Notes: a model not told the origin generated them from the letters alone. Positions 26,685-36,142 are shown, counted from the first letter of the stretch. The stretch: 64,000 nt of DNA from Caldisericia bacterium (GCA_026414995.1 JAOAHY010000006.1:1-64000); one strand, 5' to 3'. Made by a program: numbers and translations.

Positions 26685-27817
26685 TGAAAAAAATAATAAT
26701 TTTTATATTACTTTTAACTACATTTAATTTGTCATTTAACTTTCAAGAAACTATTATCTCTTTTGGCAATTCAAATATAGAAATTTTATCTAATGAAGAA
26801 GTAATAATTCCAATTAAAGTAGATAATATAAAAAATTTATATGGCTATTCAATATATATAGAATTTGAGCCTGAAAATTTGAAGATAATAGAAATAAAAG
26901 AAGGTGATTTTTTAAAAAAAGATTCTCAAACCTTTTTTTTATCAAAAGTTGATTTAGAAAGGAGAGAGATTATAGTAGGTTGTGCAAGGAGAGGAAATGT
27001 TCAAGGTGTCAGTGGATCAGGAGTTCTTTTTAATATTAAAATTTTATTAAAAGAGAAAAATAAAACTTTTTTAAAATTTAAAGAAATAACTCTTAAAGAT
27101 AACAACTTGAATGATTTAATATTTAAATCTATAGATTTAAATATCTCACCTAAACTACAAGATATACCTATCTTAAAATTTGAACCCACAGTGCTTGTTT
27201 TTAAAAGTTTAGATGAGATTCTAGAAATTAAAATTTCAAATATTGGTAAAGGGGTGCTTAAAGGAACAGTTTATACAAAAGATGACTGGGTAGTACTAAA
27301 TAAAACAAATTTTGAAGGTAATAACAATATTATATATGTAGCAATCAAAAAACAGAGTATTGAAGAAGGCACAATTTTTATTGAAAGTAATGGTGGAAAT
27401 GGTGTAATAAAAGTAAAATTTGAAAAATTATCAACAACAAAAATAGTCCTTCAAATTGGAAATCAGATAGCATATGTAAATGATAAATCTTATCTTTTAC
27501 CATTTCCTCCTTTTCTTGAAAAAGGAAGAACTATGGTGCCTTTAAGATTTATTTCAGAAAATAGAGGTGCACAAGTTTTGTGGGTTAAAGAAGAAAATAA
27601 AGCAATAATAATATTTAATGAAGTTTATATAGAATTGTGGGTTGACCAGAATAAAAATTATGTTAGAATGAATGGTGTTTTTTATACTATTGATGTTGCT
27701 CCTTATACTTTAAAAGGAAGAACCGTAGTTCCAGTTAGATTTGTATCTGAATTTTTAGGAGGAAAGGTATTTTGGAATCAAGATACAAAAACAGTAACTA
27801 TATATTTTGAATCATAA
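26684..27817 (+). CDS. Secreted cohesin-like/stalk-domain protein
   Basis: A 377-residue exported protein: signal peptide (about 1-19), cohesin-type domain (about 24-150; LYGYSIYIEFEPENLKIIEI, GNVQGVSGSG), a BACON/Ig-like middle domain (about 155-255), and two copper-amine-oxidase 'stalk' repeats (about 256-377; GRTMVPLRFISENRGAQVLW, GRTVVPVRFVSEFLGGKVFW). It resembles the C-terminal half of the NHL protein 2.7 kb away. Its ATG shares a base with the leuS stop, so it is translationally coupled to leuS. Probably a cell-surface structural protein; no enzymatic site is seen. Confidence 0.82.
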   Translation: MKKIIIFILLLTTFNLSFNFQETIISFGNSNIEILSNEEVIIPIKVDNIKNLYGYSIYIEFEPENLKIIEIKEGDFLKKDSQTFFLSKVDLERREIIVGCARRGNVQGVSGSGVLFNIKILLKEKNKTFLKFKEITLKDNNLNDLIFKSIDLNISPKLQDIPILKFEPTVLVFKSLDEILEIKISNIGKGVLKGTVYTKDDWVVLNKTNFEGNNNIIYVAIKKQSIEEGTIFIESNGGNGVIKVKFEKLSTTKIVLQIGNQIAYVNDKSYLLPFPPFLEKGRTMVPLRFISENRGAQVLWVKEENKAIIIFNEVYIELWVDQNKNYVRMNGVFYTIDVAPYTLKGRTVVPVRFVSEFLGGKVFWNQDTKTVTIYFES

Positions 27818-27840
27818 CTTAAAACTTAAGGAGGTAATTT

Positions 27841-28029
27841 ATGGGAGTTCCAAAGAAAAAAAAGAGTAAATCAAGAGTTAGAATGAGGAGAGCATATTTT
27901 TATAAACCACCAAATGTTAATCTTGTTGAGTGTCCTCATTGTCATGAATTAATAGTTCCTCATAGAGTTTGTCCATATTGTGGATATTATAAAGGAAGAG
28001 AAATTATAGCTAAAGAGGTAGAAAGTTGA
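27841..28029 (+). CDS. rpmF: Ribosomal protein L32 (bL32)
   Basis: A 62-residue basic protein with the MGVPKKKKSKSR start and a zinc ribbon CPHC...CPYC. It is a 50S component. AAGGAGG precedes the ATG. rpmF-plsX is a conserved pairing in many bacteria. Confidence 0.95.
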   Translation: MGVPKKKKSKSRVRMRRAYFYKPPNVNLVECPHCHELIVPHRVCPYCGYYKGREIIAKEVES

Positions 28030-29006
28030 AAATAATTCTAGATGCTATGGGGGGTGATTATGCCCCCCATGAAATTATTGAAGGAGCAAAACTAGCAAAA
28101 AAAGAGTTAAATATAGATATAACCCTTGTGGGAAGAGAAGATGAAATTAGAAAATATTTAACAAATGAAGATAATAAACTTTTTGAAATTATACATGCTG
28201 AAGAGATAGTGACAATGGAAGATAAGCCAGTTATGGCTTTTAGAAGAAAAAAAGATTCATCAATTAATAAAGGTTTAAATCTTTTAAAAGATGGATTAGG
28301 TGATGCATTTGTTTCTGCTGGTAATACTGGTGCAATTTTAACATCTTCTTATTTTATATTAGGAAAAATTAAAGATTACATTAGACCTACACAATCTGCA
28401 ATAATCCCAACTCTTAAAGGTTTTTTAATACTTGTTGATGCTGGAGCAAATATTGAGGCAAATACTATAAATCTATTACATTGGGCACAAATGGGTAAAG
28501 TTTTTTCAAAAATTTTAACAAATAAAGAAAAAATTAAAATTGGTTTATTAAATATTGGAGAAGAGGAAGAAAAAGGAAACGATTTAACAAAAGAAGTTTA
28601 TAAGCTTTTTAAACAACATTTTGTTGATGAATTTGCTGGAAATATGGAAGGTAAAGATTTTCTATACGGAGATTTTGATTTATGTGTGACTGATGGATTT
28701 ACAGGTAATATTGCTTTAAAAACACTTGAGGGAGAGGCATCACTATTTCTTTTACTAATAAAAAACATTTTTAAGAAAAATATATTAACAAATATAGCAT
28801 ATTTATTAGTAAAAAATGAGTTTAAGAAGAATTTTGAAAAATTTAATTATGAAAAGTATGGGGGAAGTCCTATTTTAGGGGTTAATGGAACTGTTATTGT
28901 TTGTCATGGAAGATCCAAAAGAGTTGCAATTAAAAATGCAATTAAAATGGCTAAACATTTAGTTGAACTTAAGCTTGTTGATAGTCTAAAAAGTGAATTC
29001 GATTGA
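28026..29006 (+). CDS. plsX: Phosphate acyltransferase PlsX
   Basis: A 326-residue protein with the family start KIILDAMGGDYAPHE and the conserved SAGNTGAILTSSYF, LVDAGANIEAN and CVTDGFTGNIALKTLEG segments. It converts acyl-ACP to acyl-phosphate, the first step of phospholipid synthesis with PlsY. The start is TTG overlapping the rpmF stop, chosen because the protein begins exactly there in the family. A strong GC-rich inverted repeat lies 18 nt inside the gene. fabD, fabG and acpP, usual between plsX and rnc, are absent. Confidence 0.95.
   Translation: MKIILDAMGGDYAPHEIIEGAKLAKKELNIDITLVGREDEIRKYLTNEDNKLFEIIHAEEIVTMEDKPVMAFRRKKDSSINKGLNLLKDGLGDAFVSAGNTGAILTSSYFILGKIKDYIRPTQSAIIPTLKGFLILVDAGANIEANTINLLHWAQMGKVFSKILTNKEKIKIGLLNIGEEEEKGNDLTKEVYKLFKQHFVDEFAGNMEGKDFLYGDFDLCVTDGFTGNIALKTLEGEASLFLLLIKNIFKKNILTNIAYLLVKNEFKKNFEKFNYEKYGGSPILGVNGTVIVCHGRSKRVAIKNAIKMAKHLVELKLVDSLKSEFD
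28047..28070 (+). repeat. GC-rich perfect inverted repeat inside plsX
   Basis: ATGGGGGG (28047-28054) and CCCCCCAT (28063-28070) with an 8-nt loop, 18 nt after the plsX TTG codon. It encodes the conserved MGGDYAPH but with G- and C-rich codons that are rare in this window. Confidence 0.7.
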
Positions 29007-29676
29007 TAAATTCATTTCTTTTATTGAGAAAAATTTTAACATTAAAATTAAAGATAAAAAGTTAATTGAGTTATCCTTAACTCACACTTCAAAAGGAATT
29101 TTTGACCCTCCCATAAATTTTGAAAGATTGGAATTTTTAGGTGATTCAATCATTAATTTTTTAATTACAGAAAAGGTTTTTAAAAAATATAAAAATTTAT
29201 CTGAGGGGTTTCTTGCTAAATATAAAGCAATACTTATAAGCAAAAAAACTCTCTCAAATTTTGCAAAAAGTTTAAAAATAAATGAATATCTAATTCTTGG
29301 AAAAGGGGAAGAGAAAAATAGTGGAAGAGAGAAAGAAAATATTTTATGTGATGCTTTTGAATCTTTTATTGGAGCAATTTATCTTGATTCGGGAATTAGA
29401 TCTGTAAGGAAGATTTTAAATAAATTAATAAAAGAGGTTAAAATTGAAAAAATATATGATAGTAAAACTTATCTTCAAGAAATAACACAAAGTAAATTTG
29501 AGACATTACCAAAATATTCAGTACTTGAAATAAAAGGTCTTGAGCATGATAGAACCTATATTATAGGAGTTTTTGTTAATAATAAGATAGTTGGAATTGG
29601 TGAAGGTAAAAGTAAAAAGGAAGCAGAAAAAGAAGCAGCAAAAGAAGCAATAAAGAATTTAACAAAGAATGAATAG
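28993..29676 (+). CDS. rnc: Ribonuclease III
   Basis: A 227-residue RNase III: catalytic signature ERLEFLGDS (44-52), second acidic site CDAFESFIGAIYLD, and a C-terminal double-stranded RNA-binding domain ending GEGKSKKEAEKEAAKEAI. It processes rRNA and other structured RNAs. The start is GTG, overlapping plsX by 14 nt; the downstream gene overlaps it by 8 nt. Confidence 0.95.
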   Translation: MNSIDKFISFIEKNFNIKIKDKKLIELSLTHTSKGIFDPPINFERLEFLGDSIINFLITEKVFKKYKNLSEGFLAKYKAILISKKTLSNFAKSLKINEYLILGKGEEKNSGREKENILCDAFESFIGAIYLDSGIRSVRKILNKLIKEVKIEKIYDSKTYLQEITQSKFETLPKYSVLEIKGLEHDRTYIIGVFVNNKIVGIGEGKSKKEAEKEAAKEAIKNLTKNE

Positions 29677-31828
29677 AATCCTTTTTTTAATACTTATAAT
29701 TTCTATATTAATTTCAAATATTTCTTTTTCTCAAAATAAATTAATAAAAGACAGAAATTTTGAAGAAGATATTGGGAATGGTATATGGATTCACATTAAT
29801 ACTTTTAATAATAGTTCTAATCAAGAAATAATAGATTTATGTAAATTTTTTTTAAAGAAAAATATTAAAAATGTTTTTATACTTGCTAAAGATATAAATG
29901 GAGAACTTCTTTATAAAAAATATGAGAAAACACTTCTTAATATTATCGATATATTCAAAAAATTCCAAATAAAGATTCATTATTATATTCCAATTGGTTA
30001 TGATCCAAAATTTTTAAAAGAAAACCCTCAGGAAGTATCTTTTTGTGCACCAGATAAAAGTAATTATAATGTTTACCCAGATAAAGAAATGAAAGTTCCA
30101 AATTTAAATAGTAAAAAATATTTAAATTATATAAAAACAGTTGTAAAAGAATTGATTTATTATTATAATGCTGAAGGTATTCAACTTGATTATATTAGAT
30201 ATCCAAATGTTAATTATGGTTATGATGAAAATGTAAAAAATATTTTTATATCAAGAGGTGGTAATTGGGATAAAATTCTTGAGATTTTTAGAAAAAATGT
30301 TGATATCTTTTCACTTTATGACAACAAAGATAAAGATGTTGTTCTTCTAGGAGATGTTAGAAGTGAAATTGTCACAAATTTTGCTAATGAAATAAAAGGG
30401 TTCATATCGTCAATATCAAAAGATATTATTTTTTCTGTTACTTTAATACAGAGTGGCTCATCTTTTTTATCATATAAAGAAGGAGGAAAAGATTCTTTTC
30501 CTTATGGTTTTCTACATTTTGGACAAAATTATAGAAAGTTATCTGAAATATCAGATTTTGTGTCTCCCCTTGCTTATCATAAAAATTATGATAAAAATCT
30601 TGAGTGGGTTAGAGAAATAATAATAAATACGAAAAAGAAAGTTGTTTCAAAAATATTGTGTGGAATACAAGGGAATGATACACATGAAAACATAGAAAAA
30701 TTGATAAATATATGCAAAGAAGAGAAAGTAAACTTTTCATTGTTTAGATTAGGTACATTTCTTCCAGTTCAAATTAATTTAAAAAATATAGATAGTTTAA
30801 AGTATGAAATAAATTTTTCAGTTCTAGATAAGTTTTATGAATATACAAAAATTTATAACTTTGAAATTAAAATTAAAGAACTAAATCTTTCAGAGAAAAT
30901 TAATATAAAAGAGAAATTCGTAATTAATACTGAAAAAAATTTAATAAGTATATACCTAATAGGTATTCCTCTTTTAACAGATACAGTAAAATTAACTCTT
31001 TTTAATACAATAAAGTTTAAAATAGGTGCAAATATATATTATTTAGATGGAGTAAAAAAGACAATGGATGCTATGCCTTTTTTGTTTAACGGAAGAACAA
31101 TGATACCTGTAAGAGTTATAGCTGAGACTCTTGGATATACAGTTTTATGGAAAGATGGTGAAGTGGTTTTAAACAAAAAAAATTTAACTATCAATTTATT
31201 CATTAATAAAAATAAATTAAAAATAAATGGTATAGAATATTTTATTGACTCATTTCCTATAATTAAAGAGGGTAGAACATATTTACCAATAAGATATCTT
31301 AGTGAAGTTTTAAATTTAATCGTTTCATGGAATGAAAAAGAAAATGAAGTTTTAATTGAAGGTTATATTGATGATGAACAAGAAGTAATAATTTTATATA
31401 AAAATAATTTAAATAACAATATCATAAGAGATTTAGTTTTTAATAAATCTAATAAAATTATTTTTAAAAATATAGATATTAGTTCTTTGATAAAATTAGA
31501 CAGAGAATTTACATTAAGGGGAATAAAGATTTATCTTTACAATACAGATGATTTAATTTTAAACAAAGACAAATTATTCTCATTTGATGGAATATTTATT
31601 GAAGAAGAAAATTATTACTATATTTTGAAAGATAGTAAAAAATACAATATTTTTGATACTAAAGAATTTTTACCAAAAGAAGCCCTTTTAAATTTTGCCA
31701 ATTTTAGATTTAAAGAAAAATCTAACTATTATATACTTGTTTATGAGAAATTTTTTATTGATTTATTTAAACCTTATATTGAAAAGGATACAAATTTTTC
31801 AGGTTTTATTTTAAAAGAAAATAGTTGA
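29669..31828 (+). CDS. Secreted GHL10-like glycoside-hydrolase-type protein with stalk domains
   Basis: A 719-residue exported protein. Signal peptide at about 1-21. A TIM-barrel-like domain at about 30-365 resembles the GHL10 (glycosyl hydrolase-like 10) family, with the tell-tale AEGIQLDYIRYP (about 168-178) and DFVSPLAYHKNYD segments. Paired 'stalk' repeats lie at about 440-560 (GRTMIPVRVIAETLGYTVLW, GRTYLPIRYLSEVLNLIVSW), followed by an unrecognised C-terminal domain. Substrate is unknown; cell-wall or exopolysaccharide sugar is possible. It overlaps rnc by 8 nt and converges on ydjM with a 23-nt overlap. Confidence 0.75.
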   Translation: MNRILFLILIISILISNISFSQNKLIKDRNFEEDIGNGIWIHINTFNNSSNQEIIDLCKFFLKKNIKNVFILAKDINGELLYKKYEKTLLNIIDIFKKFQIKIHYYIPIGYDPKFLKENPQEVSFCAPDKSNYNVYPDKEMKVPNLNSKKYLNYIKTVVKELIYYYNAEGIQLDYIRYPNVNYGYDENVKNIFISRGGNWDKILEIFRKNVDIFSLYDNKDKDVVLLGDVRSEIVTNFANEIKGFISSISKDIIFSVTLIQSGSSFLSYKEGGKDSFPYGFLHFGQNYRKLSEISDFVSPLAYHKNYDKNLEWVREIIINTKKKVVSKILCGIQGNDTHENIEKLINICKEEKVNFSLFRLGTFLPVQINLKNIDSLKYEINFSVLDKFYEYTKIYNFEIKIKELNLSEKINIKEKFVINTEKNLISIYLIGIPLLTDTVKLTLFNTIKFKIGANIYYLDGVKKTMDAMPFLFNGRTMIPVRVIAETLGYTVLWKDGEVVLNKKNLTINLFINKNKLKINGIEYFIDSFPIIKEGRTYLPIRYLSEVLNLIVSWNEKENEVLIEGYIDDEQEVIILYKNNLNNNIIRDLVFNKSNKIIFKNIDISSLIKLDREFTLRGIKIYLYNTDDLILNKDKLFSFDGIFIEEENYYYILKDSKKYNIFDTKEFLPKEALLNFANFRFKEKSNYYILVYEKFFIDLFKPYIEKDTNFSGFILKENS

Positions 31829-32177
31829 GCAAGAAAAGAATTAAAAAAAGAATAGTCAGTAATCTGTCTATTTTGCCACTGCTTTTTATTAACCTTAAAG
31901 AATATTTTCCTCTATAAGGCCATAGCAATGGTAATGGCGTGTATGTTAAATAATCTAAAAAAATATGAGATAAATAGGGAATGAATATAAAGTTATTTTT
32001 AAATAAAACTAAAATTAGAAATGAAAATAAAAACGAATGTGTCAAATTTCTATGATCTTTTATCTTTATGTCTATATCTGGAAGTAAAGAAACAATTGAA
32101 TATAAAAAAATATAAGGTTCCTTTTTTATTAAAGAAAGAAGAAAAAGCGAAAATGTATAATGAGTAGATAAAGTCAT
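31806..32177 (-). CDS. YdjM/DUF457-type inner-membrane metal-dependent hydrolase-like protein
   Basis: A 123-residue membrane protein with the histidine/aspartate motifs of the LexA-binding YdjM family: HYTFSLF near the start, SLLPDID, HRNLTHSFL and SHIFLDYLTYTPLPLLWP. It is about 60% of the usual family length, but the motif-bearing core is present. Activity is unproven in this family. It has no visible ribosome-binding site; a TATAAT lies exactly 7 nt before its ATG on the minus strand. Confidence 0.75.
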   Translation of the reverse strand: MTLSTHYTFSLFLLSLIKKEPYIFLYSIVSLLPDIDIKIKDHRNLTHSFLFSFLILVLFKNNFIFIPYLSHIFLDYLTYTPLPLLWPYRGKYSLRLIKSSGKIDRLLTILFLILFLLNYFLLK

Positions 32178-32184
32178 AAAAATT

Positions 32185-32208
32185 ATTATACAATATTTAT
32201 GATATAAT
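32185..32208. promoter_or_regulatory. Divergent -10 elements between ydjM and lepA
   Basis: Minus strand: TATAAT at 32190-32185, 7 nt before the ydjM ATG. Plus strand: TATAAT at 32203-32208, 9 nt before the lepA ATG. No convincing -35 boxes. Both mRNAs would have almost no 5' leader. Confidence 0.6.
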
Positions 32209-32217
32209 TTATAAATT

Positions 32218-33996
32218 ATGAATATAAGAAACTTTTCTGTGATTGCTCATATTGATCATGGTAAATCAACATTATGTGATAGATTTCTAGAATTATGCGG
32301 ATTAACATCGCCTCTTTTAAAAGAAGGTCAAGCTTTAGATCAAATGTCTTTAGAAAGAGAGAGAGGTATTACTATAAAAGCACATCCAGTAAGGCTTATT
32401 TATAAAAAAAATAATGAAAATTATATTCTTAATTTAATAGATACTCCAGGTCATGTTGATTTTACATATGAAGTTTCAAGAAGCCTTGCTGCATGTGAAG
32501 GTGCAATTTTACTTGTTGATGCAACTCAAGGAGTTGAAGCTCAAACTCTCTCACACTATTATTTAGCAAAAGAAAACAATTTAAAAATAATTCCTGTAAT
32601 AAATAAAATAGATTTACCAAATGCAAGAATTGAAGAAGTAAAAAATGAAATAATTAATTTAACAAAAGATGACAAAATTACACTTATTAGTGCTAAAAGT
32701 GGAATTGGAGTAGAAGATTTGCTTGATAGAATTATTAATGAAATACCTCCCCCTAATATTGAAATAGATTCTCCTCTAAAAGCTTTAATTTTTGATTCTC
32801 ATTATGATAAATACAAAGGAGTTATAGTTCATATTAGGGTTTTTGAAGGAAAAATAAAAAAAGGAATGAAAATAATGTTATATTCAAACAAAAAAGTTTT
32901 TGAAGTAATAGAAGTAGGAGTATTTGAATTAGAACTAAAAGAAACAGATGAATTAAAATCTGGTGAGGTTGGATATTTTGCTGCTTTAATTAGGGATCCT
33001 AGGGATATTAGAGTTGGTGATACTGTTATAGATATTAAACATCAAGATGTTGAGCCTTTGCCTGGTTTTAAAGTTTTAAAACCTGTTGTTTTTGCTTCTA
33101 TTTATCCAACTTTTCCACAAGGATTTGAATCTTTAAGAAAATCCATTGAAAGATTATATTTAAATGACCCTGGCTTTGTTTTTGAACCAGAAGATTCATC
33201 TCAATTAGGTCCTGGTTTCAGATGTGGTTTTCTTGGTTCTCTTCACTTAGAAATAGTTGAGGAAAGATTAGAAAGAGAATTTGAGGAAAATATAGTTATA
33301 ACTTATCCATCAACAAAATATAGAGTTATATTAACAAATGGAGAAGAGATAGAGATTACTAATCCATCTAAATTTCCAGATGAATCAAAAATTAAAGATA
33401 TTTTAGAACCTATTGCTTTTTTAAAGATAATAACTCCATCTATCTATATTGGAGAAGTTTTAAAATTAATTGAGGTTAGAAAAGGAAGATTCCTAAATAT
33501 GATTTACATTGATCCCAATAGAGTTATTATTGAAGCAAAAATTCCTTTTTCAAAAATAATAACTAAATTTTTTGATGATTTAAAATCAATAACGAAAGGA
33601 TTTGGAACTTTTGATTATACAATTTCTGATTGGGAAAAAGGAGATTTAATTAAAGTTGATATATTGGTTAATGGTAAAATTGTTGATGCTCTTTCTTTTA
33701 TTACATATAGAGATGAAGCATATAGAAAAGCAAAAGATATATTAATAAAAATGAGAAATTTTATCCCAAGACAACTTTTTGAAGTTGTATTGCAAGCAAA
33801 AGTTCAAGGAAAGATAATTGCAAGAGAGTCGATAGCTCCATTAAGAAAAGATGTATTACAAAAGTGTTATGGTGGAGATGTAACGAGAAAGAAGAAATTA
33901 CTTGAAAAACAAAAAGAAGGCAAAAAAAGAATGAAAATGGTAGGAAATGTTGAGATCCCACAGGAAGCATTTCTTTCAATCATGGAAGTTGAATGA
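32218..33996 (+). CDS. lepA: Elongation factor 4 (LepA)
   Basis: A 592-residue translational GTPase with canonical motifs AHIDHGKST, DTPGHVDF and NKIDLPNA, EF-G-like domains, and the LepA-specific C-terminal domain (DVLVNGKIVDALSFI-type region, ending KKRMKMVGNVEIPQEAFL). It remodels stalled or mis-translocated ribosomes. There is no Shine-Dalgarno, and a TATAAT ends 9 nt before the ATG. It begins the conserved lepA-hemW-hrcA series, with ATGA overlap to hemW. Confidence 0.97.
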   Translation: MNIRNFSVIAHIDHGKSTLCDRFLELCGLTSPLLKEGQALDQMSLERERGITIKAHPVRLIYKKNNENYILNLIDTPGHVDFTYEVSRSLAACEGAILLVDATQGVEAQTLSHYYLAKENNLKIIPVINKIDLPNARIEEVKNEIINLTKDDKITLISAKSGIGVEDLLDRIINEIPPPNIEIDSPLKALIFDSHYDKYKGVIVHIRVFEGKIKKGMKIMLYSNKKVFEVIEVGVFELELKETDELKSGEVGYFAALIRDPRDIRVGDTVIDIKHQDVEPLPGFKVLKPVVFASIYPTFPQGFESLRKSIERLYLNDPGFVFEPEDSSQLGPGFRCGFLGSLHLEIVEERLEREFEENIVITYPSTKYRVILTNGEEIEITNPSKFPDESKIKDILEPIAFLKIITPSIYIGEVLKLIEVRKGRFLNMIYIDPNRVIIEAKIPFSKIITKFFDDLKSITKGFGTFDYTISDWEKGDLIKVDILVNGKIVDALSFITYRDEAYRKAKDILIKMRNFIPRQLFEVVLQAKVQGKIIARESIAPLRKDVLQKCYGGDVTRKKKLLEKQKEGKKRMKMVGNVEIPQEAFLSIMEVE

Positions 33997-35117
33997 AAGA
34001 GATATCTTTATATTTTCATATTCCTTTTTGTCTTAAAAAATGTAATTATTGTAGTTTCTATTCTGTTATATTTAATAGAGAAATAAAAAATTTATTTGTA
34101 AAATATCTTTTAAAAGAAATTTCTTTAAAAGAAGATATACTTAAAAATTATTATATAAAAACGATATATTTTGGTGGAGGCACTCCATCTCTTCTCAACG
34201 AAGAAGATTTTGAATTAATTTTTAATTATTTATATAAAAAATTTAGATTTAACAATACAAAAGAAACAACTTTGGAAATTAATCCAGAAACTGTAAATTT
34301 AGAAAAATTTAAAAATTTAATAAAATTTGGAATAAATAGGATTAGTTTAGGAGTTCAAACTTTTAATGATTGTTCTTTAAAATTATTAGGTAGAGTTCAC
34401 GGAAAAGATAAGATTTTTAATTCATTCAAAATTTTAAGAAAACTAGGATTTGATAACATAAATTTTGACCTAATTTTAGGAATACCTAAAGAAAGTTTAA
34501 AGGATGTAGAAAATTCAATAATGGAAACTATGTCTCTAAACCCTGAACATATTTCAATATATTCATTAGAGTATCATGAAGATACGAAAATTTATTTTGA
34601 TATTATAAATAATAAATTACATCCATGGGATAAGAAAAAAGAAAAAGAAGGTTTTATTTTAATTAAAAATATTTTATTAGATTATGGATATAAACATTAT
34701 GAATTTTCAAATTTTTCAAAAATTGGTTTTGAGTCAAAACATAACTTAAATTATTGGAGTGGTGGAGAATATATAGGTTTTGGCCCTATGTCATTTAGTT
34801 TTATAAATAATATATATACTCAAAACGGAAATTTATTTTATTATTTTAACAAAATTGAAAAAAACAAAAATCCAATTTTAAAAATTTTTTATATCAATTA
34901 CGAAAAGCTTAAAAAAATTTTTTTAATTTTATCATTAAGGAGAATTAATGGTTTAAATTTAAAAAAATTTGAAGAAAAATTTGGAAAAATAGAAAATTTA
35001 GATAATAAATTAATTGATTTAGAAAAAAATGGTTTTATAGAAAAAAATAAACAGAAAATAAAATTAACAGATTCAGGAATCATAATCAGTAACCAGATTT
35101 TTTCAAATTTGATATAA
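33993..35117 (+). CDS. hemW: Radical SAM haem chaperone HemW
   Basis: A 374-residue radical SAM protein with CLKKCNYC (Cys13, 17, 20) binding the 4Fe-4S cluster and the HemW-type IYFGGGTPSLL and RISLGVQTF segments. In this lineage-typical position after lepA it is HemW rather than coproporphyrinogen dehydrogenase HemN. It probably delivers haem to membrane proteins. Its stop codon lies within the hrcA -10 box. Confidence 0.9.
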   Translation: MKEISLYFHIPFCLKKCNYCSFYSVIFNREIKNLFVKYLLKEISLKEDILKNYYIKTIYFGGGTPSLLNEEDFELIFNYLYKKFRFNNTKETTLEINPETVNLEKFKNLIKFGINRISLGVQTFNDCSLKLLGRVHGKDKIFNSFKILRKLGFDNINFDLILGIPKESLKDVENSIMETMSLNPEHISIYSLEYHEDTKIYFDIINNKLHPWDKKKEKEGFILIKNILLDYGYKHYEFSNFSKIGFESKHNLNYWSGGEYIGFGPMSFSFINNIYTQNGNLFYYFNKIEKNKNPILKIFYINYEKLKKIFLILSLRRINGLNLKKFEEKFGKIENLDNKLIDLEKNGFIEKNKQKIKLTDSGIIISNQIFSNLI

Positions 35118-35118
35118 T
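35113..35118 (+). promoter_or_regulatory. hrcA -10 element (leaderless start)
   Basis: TATAAT overlapping the hemW stop codon. The ATGATG that follows places its second ATG (35126) exactly 7 nt downstream, with no Shine-Dalgarno. The -35 region is weak. No CIRCE inverted repeat is visible. Confidence 0.55.
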
Positions 35119-35125
35119 TAAAATG

Positions 35126-36142
35126 ATGAGAGATTTAAAGGAGAGGCCAATTAAAGATAAAAAAGAAACAATATTATTTCTTACAGTAAAAGAATATCTA
35201 GACACAGGGTTACCTGTAGGTTCAAAGACCCTTGTTGATAAATATATGCTTGATGTATCGCCTGCAACAGTAAGAAATTATATGAGTGAATTTGAAGAGG
35301 AAGGTTATTTAATACATATTCATACATCTTCGGGCAGAATTCCTACAGAAAAGGGTATTAAATTTTATATTGATAAAATAATAGAAAAAATGAATGTTAT
35401 GACAAATCTTAAAATTGAGAAGGATATACAAAAATCATTTGCTATATTAGGAGAAGAATTTATTGATTTATTTTTAAATAAACTTTCAAATTTAACAAGT
35501 TCTGTATCATTCTTTTTTTACTCAGTTCCAAAAGAGGATAAAATTTTAAATTTACATTTAATGAACTGCTCTTTTGGTAAAATTTTATTTATACTAGTTC
35601 TTGAAGATAAAGTTGAAGAGTATATAATTAAAACAGATAAAGAAATTTCAGATGAAGAACTTTTTAAAATAAAAGTTGAAGTTTTAAAATCATTAAAAGA
35701 AAATAACTATATATATCTATTTAAACTAAAAAAAATCTATCCTGAATTAATTATAGAAATTGAAAAAATTTTAAATGAAAGGTTAAAAAAGAGAGAAATT
35801 GGAGACATTTATATTAACGGATTAAAATATATTTTATCTTATGAAGATATAAAAAAATCTAAAGATCTTGAAACTTTGATCACATTTATTGAAGAAAAGG
35901 AGAAAGCATTATCTTTGATTGATTTTTTAACTGAATTTAAAAATCTTCTCATAATAATTGGTAATGAAATTGATAATTTAACTCTAGAAAAAACAGTACT
36001 AATTGATCTTCCATATTTGAAAGAAGACAATGTTGAGGCAGGTCTTGGATTTATTACACCCGAAAGGTTTGATTTTGAATATCTTTTTAAAATATTGAAA
36101 CAACACGCACTTGAAATAAAGGAGAAATTGGAGAATATATAG
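35126..36142 (+). CDS. hrcA: Heat-inducible transcription repressor HrcA
   Basis: A 338-residue repressor: N-terminal winged helix (about 10-80; VKEYLDTGLPVGSKTLVDKY, VSPATVRNYMSEFEEEGYL, HTSSGRIPTEKG), then a GAF-like inserted/dimer domain ending GLGFITPERFDFEYL. It represses chaperone operons through CIRCE. I chose the second of two adjacent ATGs because it is 7 nt from TATAAT; the first (35123) is possible. The chaperone genes grpE-dnaK-dnaJ that normally follow are missing; rsmE starts on the last base of its stop codon. Confidence 0.93.
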   Translation: MRDLKERPIKDKKETILFLTVKEYLDTGLPVGSKTLVDKYMLDVSPATVRNYMSEFEEEGYLIHIHTSSGRIPTEKGIKFYIDKIIEKMNVMTNLKIEKDIQKSFAILGEEFIDLFLNKLSNLTSSVSFFFYSVPKEDKILNLHLMNCSFGKILFILVLEDKVEEYIIKTDKEISDEELFKIKVEVLKSLKENNYIYLFKLKKIYPELIIEIEKILNERLKKREIGDIYINGLKYILSYEDIKKSKDLETLITFIEEKEKALSLIDFLTEFKNLLIIIGNEIDNLTLEKTVLIDLPYLKEDNVEAGLGFITPERFDFEYLFKILKQHALEIKEKLENI

